64,000 nt of DNA from contig OZ037878.1 in the NCBI GenBank assembly GCA_964035575.1, forward strand, positions 1,302,001-1,366,000. The letters run 5' to 3'. A program made the position numbers and the translations under genes. Position 1 is the stretch's first letter. Each line of letters begins with the position of its first letter. The notes under the pieces were generated by a model, which saw nothing but the letters and a program-made list of their open reading frames with translations, did not search any database and was not told the origin of the DNA. This document shows, piece by piece, positions 47,344 through 56,459 of this stretch. The DNA is from Rhynchopus sp. YZ270_cl-10 (Eukaryota > Euglenozoa > Diplonemea > Diplonemida > Diplonemidae).

Positions 47344-47772
47344 GGTGCTGACTGCAACGTTTGCCAGTGTGCGCATGATGTGTTCTCTTTTGCTCTTGCC
47401 CCCCCTCCCCCTGCAACAGTTCCAATGTTTATGTGAGGTGTCATTGCATGGCTCACGTGAAACAGGTACTGTACGCTGTTTAATTCAGGATTTTCATGTT
47501 CTGGTCGAAACCCTACAGAAAAACAAAACACACAACGTTAACATTATCCTGGTTGCTCTTAGGCACCAATAGACATACAAAATGGACATACAAAGAAGTG
47601 CCCTTTTGAGACAAACCACCCAGCCCCACCCACACATCATGAACAGATACACTGCAATCCTATGGAGACCTGTGTGTGGCGCATCCTGTCCGCTCCTTTG
47701 TTGATGGTGTGATCTGGTTTGCTTCACTTCTGCCTTTTTGTTTGAGCCCTTTTTCTTTTTTGTTCAGCCCTG
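47344..47772. other. 429-bp spacer
   Basis: No gene, RNA or repeat recognised. Confidence 0.6.
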
Positions 47773-50700
47773 ATGCCCAAGCCGCCACCTCCTGCATCGC
47801 GCCCAACGTTTACTGGTTTACTTCCTTCACTGTATGTGGACCAGCATTTGCCGGTTCCGGTGGAGACGTGCAAATGGAACGAAGATTGGCAGCAAACGTG
47901 CAGTGCACCAATAGACACTGAGCAGGAGTCACTCAAGCGGAGGGATAAAATGGCGGCAATGGTAGACAGTTTCAAAGAGGCTGCCACAGAAGCCGCGCTG
48001 GCAATCCTCAAGGGTGGTGTTAAGAAGGTGCTCCCAGATACCTACCTGCACAGCGGCATTCTGCTGAGAGACGTGTTCGCATCAGAAAAGCTTCTTTCCG
48101 TCCTCTCTGAACGGCATATGATCGCTGCATTGATGAACCGTGAGCTGCTCGCAGCATCCGAAATCTTATCCATTGCGCCGTTTTTGACAAAGCCAATATC
48201 ACTGCCTTTGATGTGCATTGTGACAGTCAACTCCGTCAAGTACTGGGCCTACGCACCCATCCCTTGGGGAAAGGCCACGAAAAACGCTGAAGAAGATTTG
48301 TTTGGAGTGTCGCTCTCGCTGGACCCCTCCTTTTTTGACTTTGACCCTCTCAACGACCCTCAGTGCTTCAACCCAAACTCACCCCCCGACATGGACCTCA
48401 ATCCATCCTTCCTCCGCATGCCTGTTCTGAAGGAAGATCTTTCCGGTTTGTTGAAGAGACCCAAAATGGACACACGCAACAAATCGTTTGTTTCTGCAGA
48501 ACCACTACCACTGTCGAAGCCAGTAAAGCTGAAGGAAAGTTTGCCCGTGGACGAGCCGGCCAATTGTCTGTACATCAAACAGCTGGAGGACACTGTTGTG
48601 CAGGAGTTGACGGGGTTCGACGTCACGTTGCCGCACCCTGCAAAGGGGCTGTGCAAGGACCCTCAGGTGAACCACGTCATACAAGAAGTGTCAGAGTTTT
48701 TTGGGTACGGCAAGACCGACAGCCTTGCTGGACCCGTTTCCTTGAAGGTGCTGTCCTGCGTGGACAACCGGCTCTACTTTTTGGATGTTGCTCGGTTTCT
48801 TGCGACAAAGGGTGCCACAGGTCTGCGGACTCACGCCAGCGCCGCGCAAGCGTTAGCGTTGGTCACGAAGACACTGCGGCCAGAGTTGGTGAGGGCCATA
48901 CAGAGGCCGGACCTCTCGCTAGAGAGCACGGGCCCGTACACAGCGTCGTTAAAGCTGAAGCCGTCGTACAACAACTACAACACAACGTACTCACACCTTG
49001 CGAGCATCCTTTCCTTTCTCAAGAAGAAACCTTCGCAAAACCTGAGCCAGTTTGTGCATGAGAACGGCTTCTGCATATCTGACCTCGGTATCATGTACGA
49101 CTACGACCGCACGAATACGGAGTACTACACAGAAATTGTGTCCCGGTGTTTCCGCCACGTGCTGTACACTGAAATTCTGCCTGGGTACGAAGAGAAGCGA
49201 AAGAAGAGCCGAAGGGAAGCACGCCTGGAGACGGTCACCAATGCAGTGCTCGCGCTCCTTGACTGCGCAGAAGACAAGGAAAGTGAGCGCCTGTGGGACA
49301 CACTTATTCTGCCGGAGTGGCGCAGACGTTACCCGCAGTGCGAGGCTGTTCGGAGGTGCAACCCTGCTGTTCTCATGCGTGGGGAGACACCCACGGAGAA
49401 GGAGACTGCGCGGCTGCTGCACCACATCCCGACCACGAGGGACGGTACAGTGATCCCTGGGGGGCGGGACAAGGGAGAATATCCAATTGACGTACTGCTC
49501 CTCAGACGTGTGTTGGAATTGTGCCACCTAAAGGCTGAGTTGTTTGGCAGACACAAAGCATTGTGTGTGCGTGTCTGTGTGCGTGCAAAGTCTCTAGAAG
49601 TCCGCGAGCTGCGCGCACACAACGAGAACCAACTACAGGCCTTGATAGAGAAGCGGGGTGTCGACACACCCCAGGCACTGGTGCACTATCTGGAGCTTGC
49701 GCTGTGCATGCGTTGGAAGGGCAAGCGCGACGAAGTTACGATCCTGCAGCGTGCGCTTGTCATCCGCATGCGGAAGGATGCGAAGTCCGAGTCGACCTCG
49801 GCACTGCACCTCATGACCCTGCACGCAGGGTCTCTGCTCGTCCACCACGGTGAGGATGTGCACCTCAGGCGGCTGCACAGCACAGATCCGTTTTCGTCCA
49901 AAACAAAGACATACGAGAACTTCAACGCAACATACCAGCTCTGTATGTCGGACAAGATCCCTGTAGGTGAGCGCCACTCTTTCTTCTCCAAAGTGGCGTT
50001 GTACTTCGAGAAGACGCAGCAGCGAGAGGTTGTACATGCGCTGTACTTTTTTGCGATGTTTCAATTGGAATGTCTGAAGAACTCGCGATGCAAGGTCTGC
50101 AGTGGGCGTGCACACCTCTCGTGCACGGACTGCAAGGACGACAGACGGGAAATCCAAGTCGGTCTCTACAAGAAGTCGAAGACGAAGCGAACACGTGCCG
50201 CTGGCAGCCACGTGCCAACAGACGACCCACATTCGCTCCCCTGGCTCCCCCACGGGGTTTTGCTGTGCGAAGACTGCCACAGCAAAGCTGTTGAGCGCGA
50301 CAAAGGCGCCTTCCCCCATTCGTCGCAACGTGCCGACGAGTCTCCTATCAAGTTTCTGCAGAACTACCTTGCATACTGCTGTTGTCCGCAGTTCTCACAG
50401 GAAGAAAACTATGAGCGGATTGTGATGGCGAAGCTCCACCTCTCGCAGCTGACGTCGGATCCAGAGTTGCTTGGCGAGGCAGTGCGCTCGTGGGGCACAG
50501 ACCTGTCTGCGGAACACATGCCGTGGGTGATCCGTCTCCTGAACATGAAGAGCCCAACATCCTCGCCCACACCAACAGCAACGGCGTGGCTGTACCTCAC
50601 CATCCTCATGGAGATGACAGGGGAAGACCCGCCGCAGTGGCTCGTTGGCGGAATTGTCAAACTTGTGGACTTCTTGCTGAAGGACCACGACCTGTACACA

Positions 50701-51645
50701 TTGCAGAACTTATGCCATATCTTTGGCGAGAGCACACCACAGATCGACATAGGGCTGACGGAAGGCAAGCCACCTGCTGAGTTTGGAGAGGTGAACCTGA
50801 ACCCTCCTCCTCAAGTCCCCCGCTTGAAGGTATCAGTATTTTTCTCCGTTGTGCAGAGCCTCATCACGATTGTGATGAGGTGACCAAGCAGAGGCTGGCA
50901 AACCCGTTATCTTATACACTTTTTCATTCTATTGCGTCCCCCCCCACACCAACGACAGGAACTTCTGAGCTGTGTGCAGGAACAGCTCGGCATTGCATTC
51001 AGGAAGCTCTTTGTTGGGAGCGACAACCTTGCAGGCGGAGCACCCCTGCACGCTGCTGCAGACTGTTTGGTGCCGTCGTTCTATAAAATCCTTGAAACCG
51101 ACAACATGGGGAAGCGGCTGGACAGCGTGCTCTCGCACCTCGAGGGTCTTGTGGTGCAGCTTGCCGGTGGGCGCGCGCGCGACGTGTACAAAGCAGAACT
51201 CATCCAGCTTGTCGTGAACGCTGAACTCATCAACTTCGGCCACTCCCAGTGGAAAGTCATTGCCGAAAAGAAGAACAAACTCGCCGCGAAGTGCCGCATC
51301 GAGTCCAAACACGAAGAGGAGAAACGCAAGGTTCGGCTTCGTGTGCGTGGCGAGCTCGAATTGCTGGTTCAGAAGCTGGCCTGCCACAGTGATTTGTTTG
51401 TTGGACGTGTCGGACAAGGACGTGACGTCTACACAGACGGACTGTTCAAGCGGCTGTCAGAGTTGAAGGTCGAAGAGCGACGTATGGCTGATCCCTACGA
51501 ATCGTACACCAACGACAAACAAGCTGACAACGAGGTGAAGGAGGCTGTCGACTACTCAATCATCACGCCCCGCGAGCCACCGCGAGAGCTTGGCATGCTA
51601 GGGGAGATGCAACGTGCACCGCGGCGAAGGAGGTCCCATATGTGA
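47773..51645 (+). CDS. CLU-like (clustered mitochondria) protein, 2 exons
   Basis: Exons 47773-50829 and 50959-51645 (phase 0) give 1247 residues. Signs of a CLU domain: LYFLDVARFL at about 334 (compare LYVLD..R), LRPELV at about 370, then ENGFCISDLG at about 430 in the place of the HGINMRYLG motif, and TEIVSRCFRHVLYTEIL (compare the Clu ARA..K.IL helix). The C-terminal part is helical. Three C-x2-C pairs (about 773, 783 and 831: CKVC, CTDC, CEDC) form a probable zinc-binding insert not typical of CLU proteins. CLU proteins bind mRNAs for mitochondrial proteins and affect mitochondrial distribution; this member is diverged, so the function is tentative. The 129-bp intron (GTATCA..CGACAG) contains a hairpin module and an alternative-looking GTGACC that does not fit the phase. 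Confidence 0.7.
50880..50915 (+). repeat. Hairpin module, A type, inside an intron
   Basis: GTGACCAAGCAGAGGCTGGC: CC-A-AGC and GCT-GG pair around AGAG with one bulge; then a diverged TTATCTTATACAC and T-rich sequence. Located in the CLU-like gene intron. Confidence 0.55.
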
Positions 51646-51796
51646 TGTCTTTTTTCATGGTATCAACTTTTGTTATGGGTTGCACTTCACTCATCTGGGG
51701 AAGTAAAACCACTTCAAAGCACTCCTGGTGCTTTATCAAGCAGCGGGAGTCGAATACACGTGCCTAGCCATGTATGAAGCACTCTGCCCCTCACTC
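51646..51796. other. Gene end to satellite junction
   Basis: About 150 bp of unique sequence. It includes a stretch (51735-51790, minus strand) with a B-box-like TTCGACTCC that may be a decayed tRNA, too degenerate to call. Confidence 0.4.
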
Positions 51797-53090
51797 TTAG
51801 CTCCTTAGCTCCTTAGCTCCTTAGCTCCTTAGCTCCTTAGCTCCTTAGCTCCTTAGCTCCTTAGCTCCTTAGCTCCTTAGCTCCTTAGCTCCTTAGCTCC
51901 TTAGCTCCTTAGCTCCTTAGCTCCTTAGCTCCTTAGCTCCTTAGCTCCTTAGCTCCTTAGCTCCTTAGCTCCTTAGCTCCTTAGCTCCTTAGCTCCTTAG
52001 CTCCTTAGCTCCTTAGCTCCTTAGCTCCTTAGCTCCTTAGCTCCTTAGCTCCTTAGCTCCTTAGCTCCTTAGCTCCTTAGCTCCTTAGCTCCTTAGCTCC
52101 TTAGCTCCTTAGCTCCTTAGCTCCTTAGCTCCTTAGCTCCTTAGCTCCTTAGCTCCTTAGCTCCTTAGCTCCTTAGCTCCTTAGCTCCTTAGCTCCTTAG
52201 CTCCTTAGCTCCTTAGCTCCTTAGCTCCTTAGCTCCTTAGCTCCTTAGCTCCTTAGCTCCTTAGCTCCTTAGCTCCTTAGCTCCTTAGCTCCTTAGCTCC
52301 TTAGCTCCTTAGCTCCTTAGCTCCTTAGCTCCTTAGCTCCTTAGCTCCTTAGCTCCTTAGCTCCTTAGCTCCTTAGCTCCTTAGCTCCTTAGCTCCTTAG
52401 CTCCTTAGCTCCTTAGCTCCTTAGCTCCTTAGCTCCTTAGCTCCTTAGCTCCTTAGCTCCTTAGCTCCTTAGCTCCTTAGCTCCTTAGCTCCTTAGCTCC
52501 TTAGCTCCTTAGCTCCTTAGCTCCTTAGCTCCTTAGCTCCTTAGCTCCTTAGCTCCTTAGCTCCTTAGCTCCTTAGCTCCTTAGCTCCTTAGCTCCTTAG
52601 CTCCTTAGCTCCTTAGCTCCTTAGCTCCTTAGCTCCTTAGCTCCTTAGCTCCTTAGCTCCTTAGCTCCTTAGCTCCTTAGCTCCTTAGCTCCTTAGCTCC
52701 TTAGCTCCTTAGCTCCTTAGCTCCTTAGCTCCTTAGCTCCTTAGCTCCTTAGCTCCTTAGCTCCTTAGCTCCTTAGCTCCTTAGCTCCTTAGCTCCTTAG
52801 CTCCTTAGCTCCTTAGCTCCTTAGCTCCTTAGCTCCTTAGCTCCTTAGCTCCTTAGCTCCTTAGCTCCTTAGCTCCTTAGCTCCTTAGCTCCTTAGCTCC
52901 TTAGCTCCTTAGCTCCTTAGCTCCTTAGCTCCTTAGCTCCTTAGCTCCTTAGCTCCTTAGCTCCTTAGCTCCTTAGCTCCTTAGCTCCTTAGCTCCTTAG
53001 CTCCTTAGCTCCTTAGCTCCTTAGCTCCTTAGCTCCTTAGCTCCTTAGCTCCTTAGCTCCTTAGCTCCTTAGCTCCTTAGCTCCTTAGCT
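51797..53090. repeat. 8-bp satellite (TTAGCTCC)n, about 162 copies
   Basis: A visually perfect tandem array of the octamer TTAGCTCC over 1294 bp. No interruptions were seen. The right edge runs directly into a 5S rRNA fragment through the shared bases AGCT. Confidence 0.98.
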
Positions 53091-53156
53091 GGTCACCCAA
53101 GCCGGTACTATCCTGGGAATCTGGTATCTAACTTCTCAATGAGGTGCTCTGAGGTG
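53087..53156 (-). pseudogene. 5S rRNA fragment (decayed)
   Basis: AGCTGGTCACCCAAGCCGGT and the following TACTATCC and AACTTCTCAAT blocks match the minus strand of the two 5S genes at 54831 and 56156, with many changes in the middle and only about 70 of 119 bases kept. Confidence 0.7.
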
Positions 53157-53666
53157 TTTTAACCTGAGTGGGAGAAGCCATTAGGTCAGGAGACCCCTCT
53201 CAGTTTCATGGAACCGCATAAGGTCACGAACATGGAGAGCACCGTTGTCAATCGGGTCCTCATTCCGGGGGTTCATTTTTTAAAAAAAGGGGTTCATTTT
53301 TTAAAAAAAGGGGTTCATTTTTTTTTACACAAAAAACTATGTTAAGACGAAATCCTACCGATGTGCCTACATGGGGCGTCCCCCGTCAGTAGTGCGCCAG
53401 ATGAGGGGCATGAAGCGAAATGCGGCTAAAGGTGCAGGCCTGTTTTGCAGCAGGTCTGGAGAGTTGTGGCAACTCGTCTGCTGAGCGTGTGAAGTATCAA
53501 GGCAGAGGTTCGCTGTCCAAGTAAAACCTACCCTGGTCATCCTCTGCCTGTCTTGGTTTCTGTCGTGATTGTTTGTGTTTCATATTCTTTTCTCGCTTTA
53601 AGGAAGTGTCCCATCACAGTCAACACCACCTGTAAAAAATTGTGAAGGAAATTCAAAAATGAAAAG
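53157..53666. other. 510-bp stretch between satellite and tRNA cluster
   Basis: No gene recognised. It includes three 21-bp repeats (53268-53330) and a GC-richer part (53380-53540) that could fold, but it lacks the signatures of SRP RNA, U6 or RNase P RNA. Confidence 0.5.
53268..53330. repeat. Three copies of a 21-bp repeat
   Basis: GGGGTTCATTTTTTAAAAAAA repeated, the last copy altered at its end. Confidence 0.9.
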
Positions 53667-53739
53667 TACAACTAGCTGGGATTGAACCAGCGATCTTCCG
53701 CGTGTAAGGCGGACGTCCTAACCACTAGACGATAGCTGC
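53667..53739 (-). tRNA. tRNA-Val (anticodon TAC)
   Basis: Cloverleaf folds with acceptor GCAGCTA/TAGTTGT (two G-U pairs), anticodon stem TCCGC/GCGGA with loop CTTACAC, and T-arm GCTGG-TTCAATC-CCAGC. T33 present. A T-run terminator (ACTTTTC) follows. Confidence 0.95.
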
Positions 53740-53841
53740 CCAAACTTAGTGAGATGTTGGCAAGGGTCTGACCAACTTTTTTTTGGTGTGCAAAAAATTT
53801 TTTTCAGGTCAAAAAAAATGGGTTCATCGAAAAAGGTTATC

Positions 53842-53914
53842 TAGCAGAGATAGGTTTCGATCCTATGACCTGTGGGTTATGAGCCCACCGCGCTGACCAC
53901 TGCGCCACTCTGCT
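53842..53914 (-). tRNA. Initiator tRNA-Met (anticodon CAT)
   Basis: Closely follows the eukaryotic initiator: starts AGCAGAGTGGCGCAGTGG, has the GGG/CCC anticodon-stem pairs (GTGGG-CTCATAA-CCCAC), an A1:T72 end pair and the initiator T-loop form GATCGAAAC. A T5 terminator follows. Confidence 0.95.
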
Positions 53915-53964
53915 TCTAATTACTTCCAACAATGTTTTCTACATGCCCGGCTTAAAAAAGGCTA

Positions 53965-54035
53965 TGCGACCGCCGGGAATCGAACCCGGGTCGAACCCTT
54001 GGGAGGGGTCCATCATGCCACTAGACCACGGTCGC
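53965..54035 (-). tRNA. tRNA-Gly (anticodon CCC)
   Basis: Acceptor GCGACCG/CGGTCGC, anticodon loop CTCCCAA, T-arm with GGGTTCGATTCCC. 71 nt. A T6 terminator follows. Confidence 0.95.
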
Positions 54036-54061
54036 CTTATCAAGGGATAAAAGGGCTCGAC

Positions 54062-54134
54062 GCTCTCGTGGCCTAGTGGTTAAGGCACAGGTCTTATGAG
54101 CCTGGGATCGCGGGTTCAAACCCCGCCGGGAGCA
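54062..54134 (+). tRNA. tRNA-Ile (anticodon TAT)
   Basis: Acceptor GCTCTCG/CGGGAGC, anticodon stem CAGGT/GCCTG with loop CTTATGA, T-arm GCGGG-TTCAAAC-CCCGC. Followed by a T-run. Confidence 0.93.
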
Positions 54135-54213
54135 AAGCCTTTTTTTGTTCGATGAATCTTGTTCAGTTCTCCTCCTCTTTCGTGACTCCTCCAGAAGTTG
54201 CAAAGGAACAGTA

Positions 54214-54295
54214 GCGGACGTATCCAAGTGGTTACGGAGGTGCACTCGAAATGCATTGGGCTCTGCCCGCGCAGGTTCAAATCCTGCCGTCCGCG
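54214..54295 (+). tRNA. tRNA-Ser (anticodon CGA)
   Basis: 82 nt with the long variable arm of class II tRNAs. Acceptor GCGGACG/CGTCCGC, anticodon stem GTGCA/TGCAT with loop CTCGAAA. A CTTTTT terminator lies shortly downstream. Confidence 0.94.
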
Positions 54296-54374
54296 TTATT
54301 GCCTTTTTGCTGTGCAGGGGGAAGTCCTGTACATTCCACACATCCCAAATAAATTTTCACTGGGAGTAAGTGAT

Positions 54375-54790
54375 TAGGGCATGTGTGATGCTCCAATTTG
54401 CGGTTACAACATCATAATGCATTCAGGAGCAGCCGAATAACCCATTATCCCAACGTTTTCGCGTTTTTGACCATTTTTGCTGTTACGAAATATCCGGTGA
54501 AAAATGGGAATGTTTCACTGAGGATATGTGTGATACTCCAATTTGTGGTTACAACATCACAATGCATTCAGGAGCGCCCAAATAACCCATTTTCCCAACG
54601 TTTTTGCGTTTTTGGCCATTTTTGCTATTGCAGAATAGAGGCAAAAAAGACAGTTTACTGGGTCATTTTCGCCAAATCGATCAGGGCACTTCTGATGCTC
54701 CAATCAAATCGTCCAACCTCATAATGCATTCAGGAGCACCCAAATAACACATATTCCCAACGTTTTCGCGTTTTTGATCCTGTGTGAGCA
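54375..54790 (-). repeat. Diverged repeats of about 140-160 bp, three copies (left block)
   Basis: Three copies of a unit with TGATGCTCCAAT, ATAATGCATTCAGGAGC and CCCAACGTTTTCGCGTTTTT recur at intervals of about 142 and 161 bp. They are the reverse complement of the larger block at 56600-57745 (compare CTTGGGAATA and GATTGGAGCATCA there). Confidence 0.75.
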
Positions 54791-54830
54791 ATCCAGAACA
54801 ACTTTGTGCTTCAGTAAAAAATAGTAAAAA

Positions 54831-54949
54831 GGATTCAAGCACCCGGACTTCCCAGCTGGTCACCCACGCCAGTACTATCCAGGCCTGCTGGTGCTTAACT
54901 TCTCAAATCAGGCGGGATGAGGTGTATTCACCAGAGTATGGCCGAATCC
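54831..54949 (-). rRNA. 5S ribosomal RNA (copy 1)
   Basis: 119 nt on the minus strand. The ends pair (GGATTC/GAATCC). Internal landmarks match eukaryotic 5S: GGCCATAC near the 5' end, GAGAAGTTAAGC, GCCTGGATAGTACTGG, GGGTGACCAGCTGGGAAGT. A T5 terminator follows the 3' end. Identical or nearly so to copy 2. Confidence 0.95.
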
Positions 54950-55033
54950 AATACTGAGTCATGGTGGACAACATGTGAACAGGTTGTTTGTGACCTAACA
55001 ACGGACTAGAAATAGAACAGTGAACAAAAAACA

Positions 55034-55106
55034 AGGCACTAGAGGGGATCGAACCCTCGACCTCTCGCTTACTGGGCGAGCGCTCTAACCACTGAGCTAT
55101 AGCGCC
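55034..55106 (-). tRNA. tRNA-Thr (anticodon AGT), C at position 33
   Basis: Acceptor GGCGCTA/TAGTGCC, D-arm AGCTCAGTGG, anticodon stem CTCGC/GCGAG with loop CCAGTAA. Base 33 is C where T is nearly universal. T-arm GAGGG-TTCGATC-CCCTC. A T6 terminator follows. Confidence 0.9.
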
Positions 55107-55227
55107 ATGCTTTCTCTCCATCTTCTTTTCTTTGAAGGGGGTCTTTTGAAATGTACAGAGCACACATCAAAAATTTCCTTCATACCTCCGCAATGGTGAA
55201 AAAATTTTTAACGAAGGAGCCTAGTAA

Positions 55228-55309
55228 GGCGAGGTGGCCGAGTGGTCTAAGGCGCTACGTTCAGGTCGTAGTCTCTTCGGGGGCGTGAGTTCAAACCTCA
55301 CCCTCGTCA
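55228..55309 (+). tRNA. tRNA-Leu (anticodon CAG)
   Basis: 82 nt class II tRNA. Acceptor GGCGAGG/CCTCGTC, anticodon stem CTACG/CGTAG with loop TTCAGGT, and a variable arm TCTCTTCGGGGGC. Followed by CTTTTTC. Confidence 0.94.
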
Positions 55310-55386
55310 CTTTTTCTTCGTTGTGTGATCATCTAAAACCTATTTCCGCCCAAAGCTTGTTGTTTTATAGAAGCATCATAATTGTG

Positions 55387-55458
55387 GGGCTCTTAGCTCA
55401 GTGGAAGAGCGCCCGTTCCGCATACGGGAGGCCGAGAGTTCGAACCTCTCAGGGTCCA
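55387..55458 (+). tRNA. tRNA-Ala (anticodon CGC), C at position 33
   Basis: Acceptor GGGCTCT/AGGGTCC contains G3:U70, the alanine identity pair. Anticodon stem CCCGT/ACGGG with loop TCCGCAT, so base 33 is C. T-arm GAGAG-TTCGAAC-CTCTC. Followed by T8. Confidence 0.9.
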
Positions 55459-55532
55459 CAGTTTTTTTTCTGATTTGTTTCCTCCTGTGTAAATTGGTTC
55501 TCAGAGCTTTCACACCTTGCTCCCTAAAATGT

Positions 55533-55604
55533 GGCTGTTTAGCTCAGTGGTAGAGCACATCATCCGTAATGATGGGGTCGTGGGTTCAATCCCCACAGCG
55601 GCCT
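55533..55604 (+). tRNA. tRNA-Thr (anticodon CGT), C at position 33
   Basis: Acceptor GGCTGTT/AGCGGCC, anticodon stem CATCA/TGATG with loop TCCGTAA (base 33 is C), T-arm GTGGG-TTCAATC-CCCAC. Followed by T7. Confidence 0.9.
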
Positions 55605-56155
55605 AGGTTTTTTTCAGAGCTTTCCTTTCAGACCTTTACAACCTAACTTGGGGTTTGTGGGTTTGCGGTCACTGGTGCACACATGGCCTGTGGACGGGCA
55701 GGGGCAAAAAAAATTGGGTGCTTGCGTTGTGTGCTGGATCGGGACCACCAGTAAACTGGCAGCCCCACATCCAGTTCTAATATTTGAAGTGTGAAATAGA
55801 ACGCAATCGGAAGATTAGTTTACACGAATGTAAGAATAATATCGTCATGGTAATATTCTGTACAGATTGTACGGGATTTACTATCATATGAGAGTAGTCC
55901 GTCGCAGGCCACATCGGGCCCGCAAACATGACCGGTCTTCACACAAAATTGTAAAAGAATTTTCTCAGAAGAAATGTCTTTTTCAAGTTTTTGTTGTTGC
56001 TGAACGAGTTGTTTGGTTTCGAAGTAGCACACTAACTTAGCACCCAAACATACAGCAAACATCGGAATACAAGACAGGGTCGTCTTGTTGGAGATGGGTC
56101 AGGGTCTGGACATCCTCAAAACCACACACCTAACACAACAGAAGAAAAGTAAAAA
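55605..56155. other. 550-bp stretch inside the RNA-gene cluster
   Basis: No RNA gene recognised. An 80-codon frame on the minus strand (55820-56062) has no recognisable family and no support. Confidence 0.5.
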
Positions 56156-56274
56156 GGATTCAAGCACCCGGACTTCCCAGCTGGTCACCCACGCCAGTAC
56201 TATCCAGGCCTGCTGGTGCTTAACTTCTCAAATCAGGCGGGATGAGGTGTATTCACCAGAGTATGGCCGAATCC
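56156..56274 (-). rRNA. 5S ribosomal RNA (copy 2)
   Basis: 119 nt, apparently identical to copy 1, including the flanking AGTAAAAAGG that supplies the T5 terminator on the minus strand. Similarity stops shortly outside the gene, so the duplicated unit is small. Confidence 0.95.
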
Positions 56275-56328
56275 AATAATAGGTCTGGATAGAAAAGCTG
56301 GGAAGACTTATTAACAGTCCGTATTTAC

Positions 56329-56383
56329 CTGAGAAGTTAGACACCTCTAAGCCTGGATAGTACTGGCGTGGGTGACCAACTGG
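56329..56383 (+). pseudogene. 5S rRNA fragment, opposite orientation
   Basis: GAGAAGTTAGACACCTCTAA, GCCTGGATAGTACTGGCGTG and GGTGACCAACTGG match the 3' half of 5S on the plus strand. A separate AGCTGGGAAGACT piece lies just upstream at about 56297, so the copy is rearranged. Confidence 0.7.
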
Positions 56384-56459
56384 ATAAATACACCGAAAAA
56401 TAGATTTAAATTGTCAGACCGGTTCTTAGCTGTGCGCATCCATAAAAAACTAAAAAAAT

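Noticed and set aside
50880-50958. GTGACC at 50880 as the donor of the CLU-like gene intron
   Set aside because: Gives phase 2 against a phase-0 acceptor. The upstream GTATCA at 50830 fits.
51735-51790. Minus-strand tRNA next to the 8-bp satellite
   Set aside because: Only a B-box-like TTCGACTCC and four acceptor pairs; no D-arm and no sound anticodon arm.
51797-53090. Telomere repeat
   Set aside because: TTAGCTCC lacks the G-rich form of telomere repeats and unique sequence continues on both sides.
53380-53540. SRP RNA or other structured RNA
   Set aside because: A GCAGCAGGTC-like stretch recalls SRP helix 8, but the GNAR tetraloop and the rest of the S domain are missing.
55820-56062. 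80-codon minus-strand frame in the RNA-gene cluster
   Set aside because: Complex composition, but no family signature, and it stands alone among Pol III genes and repeats.
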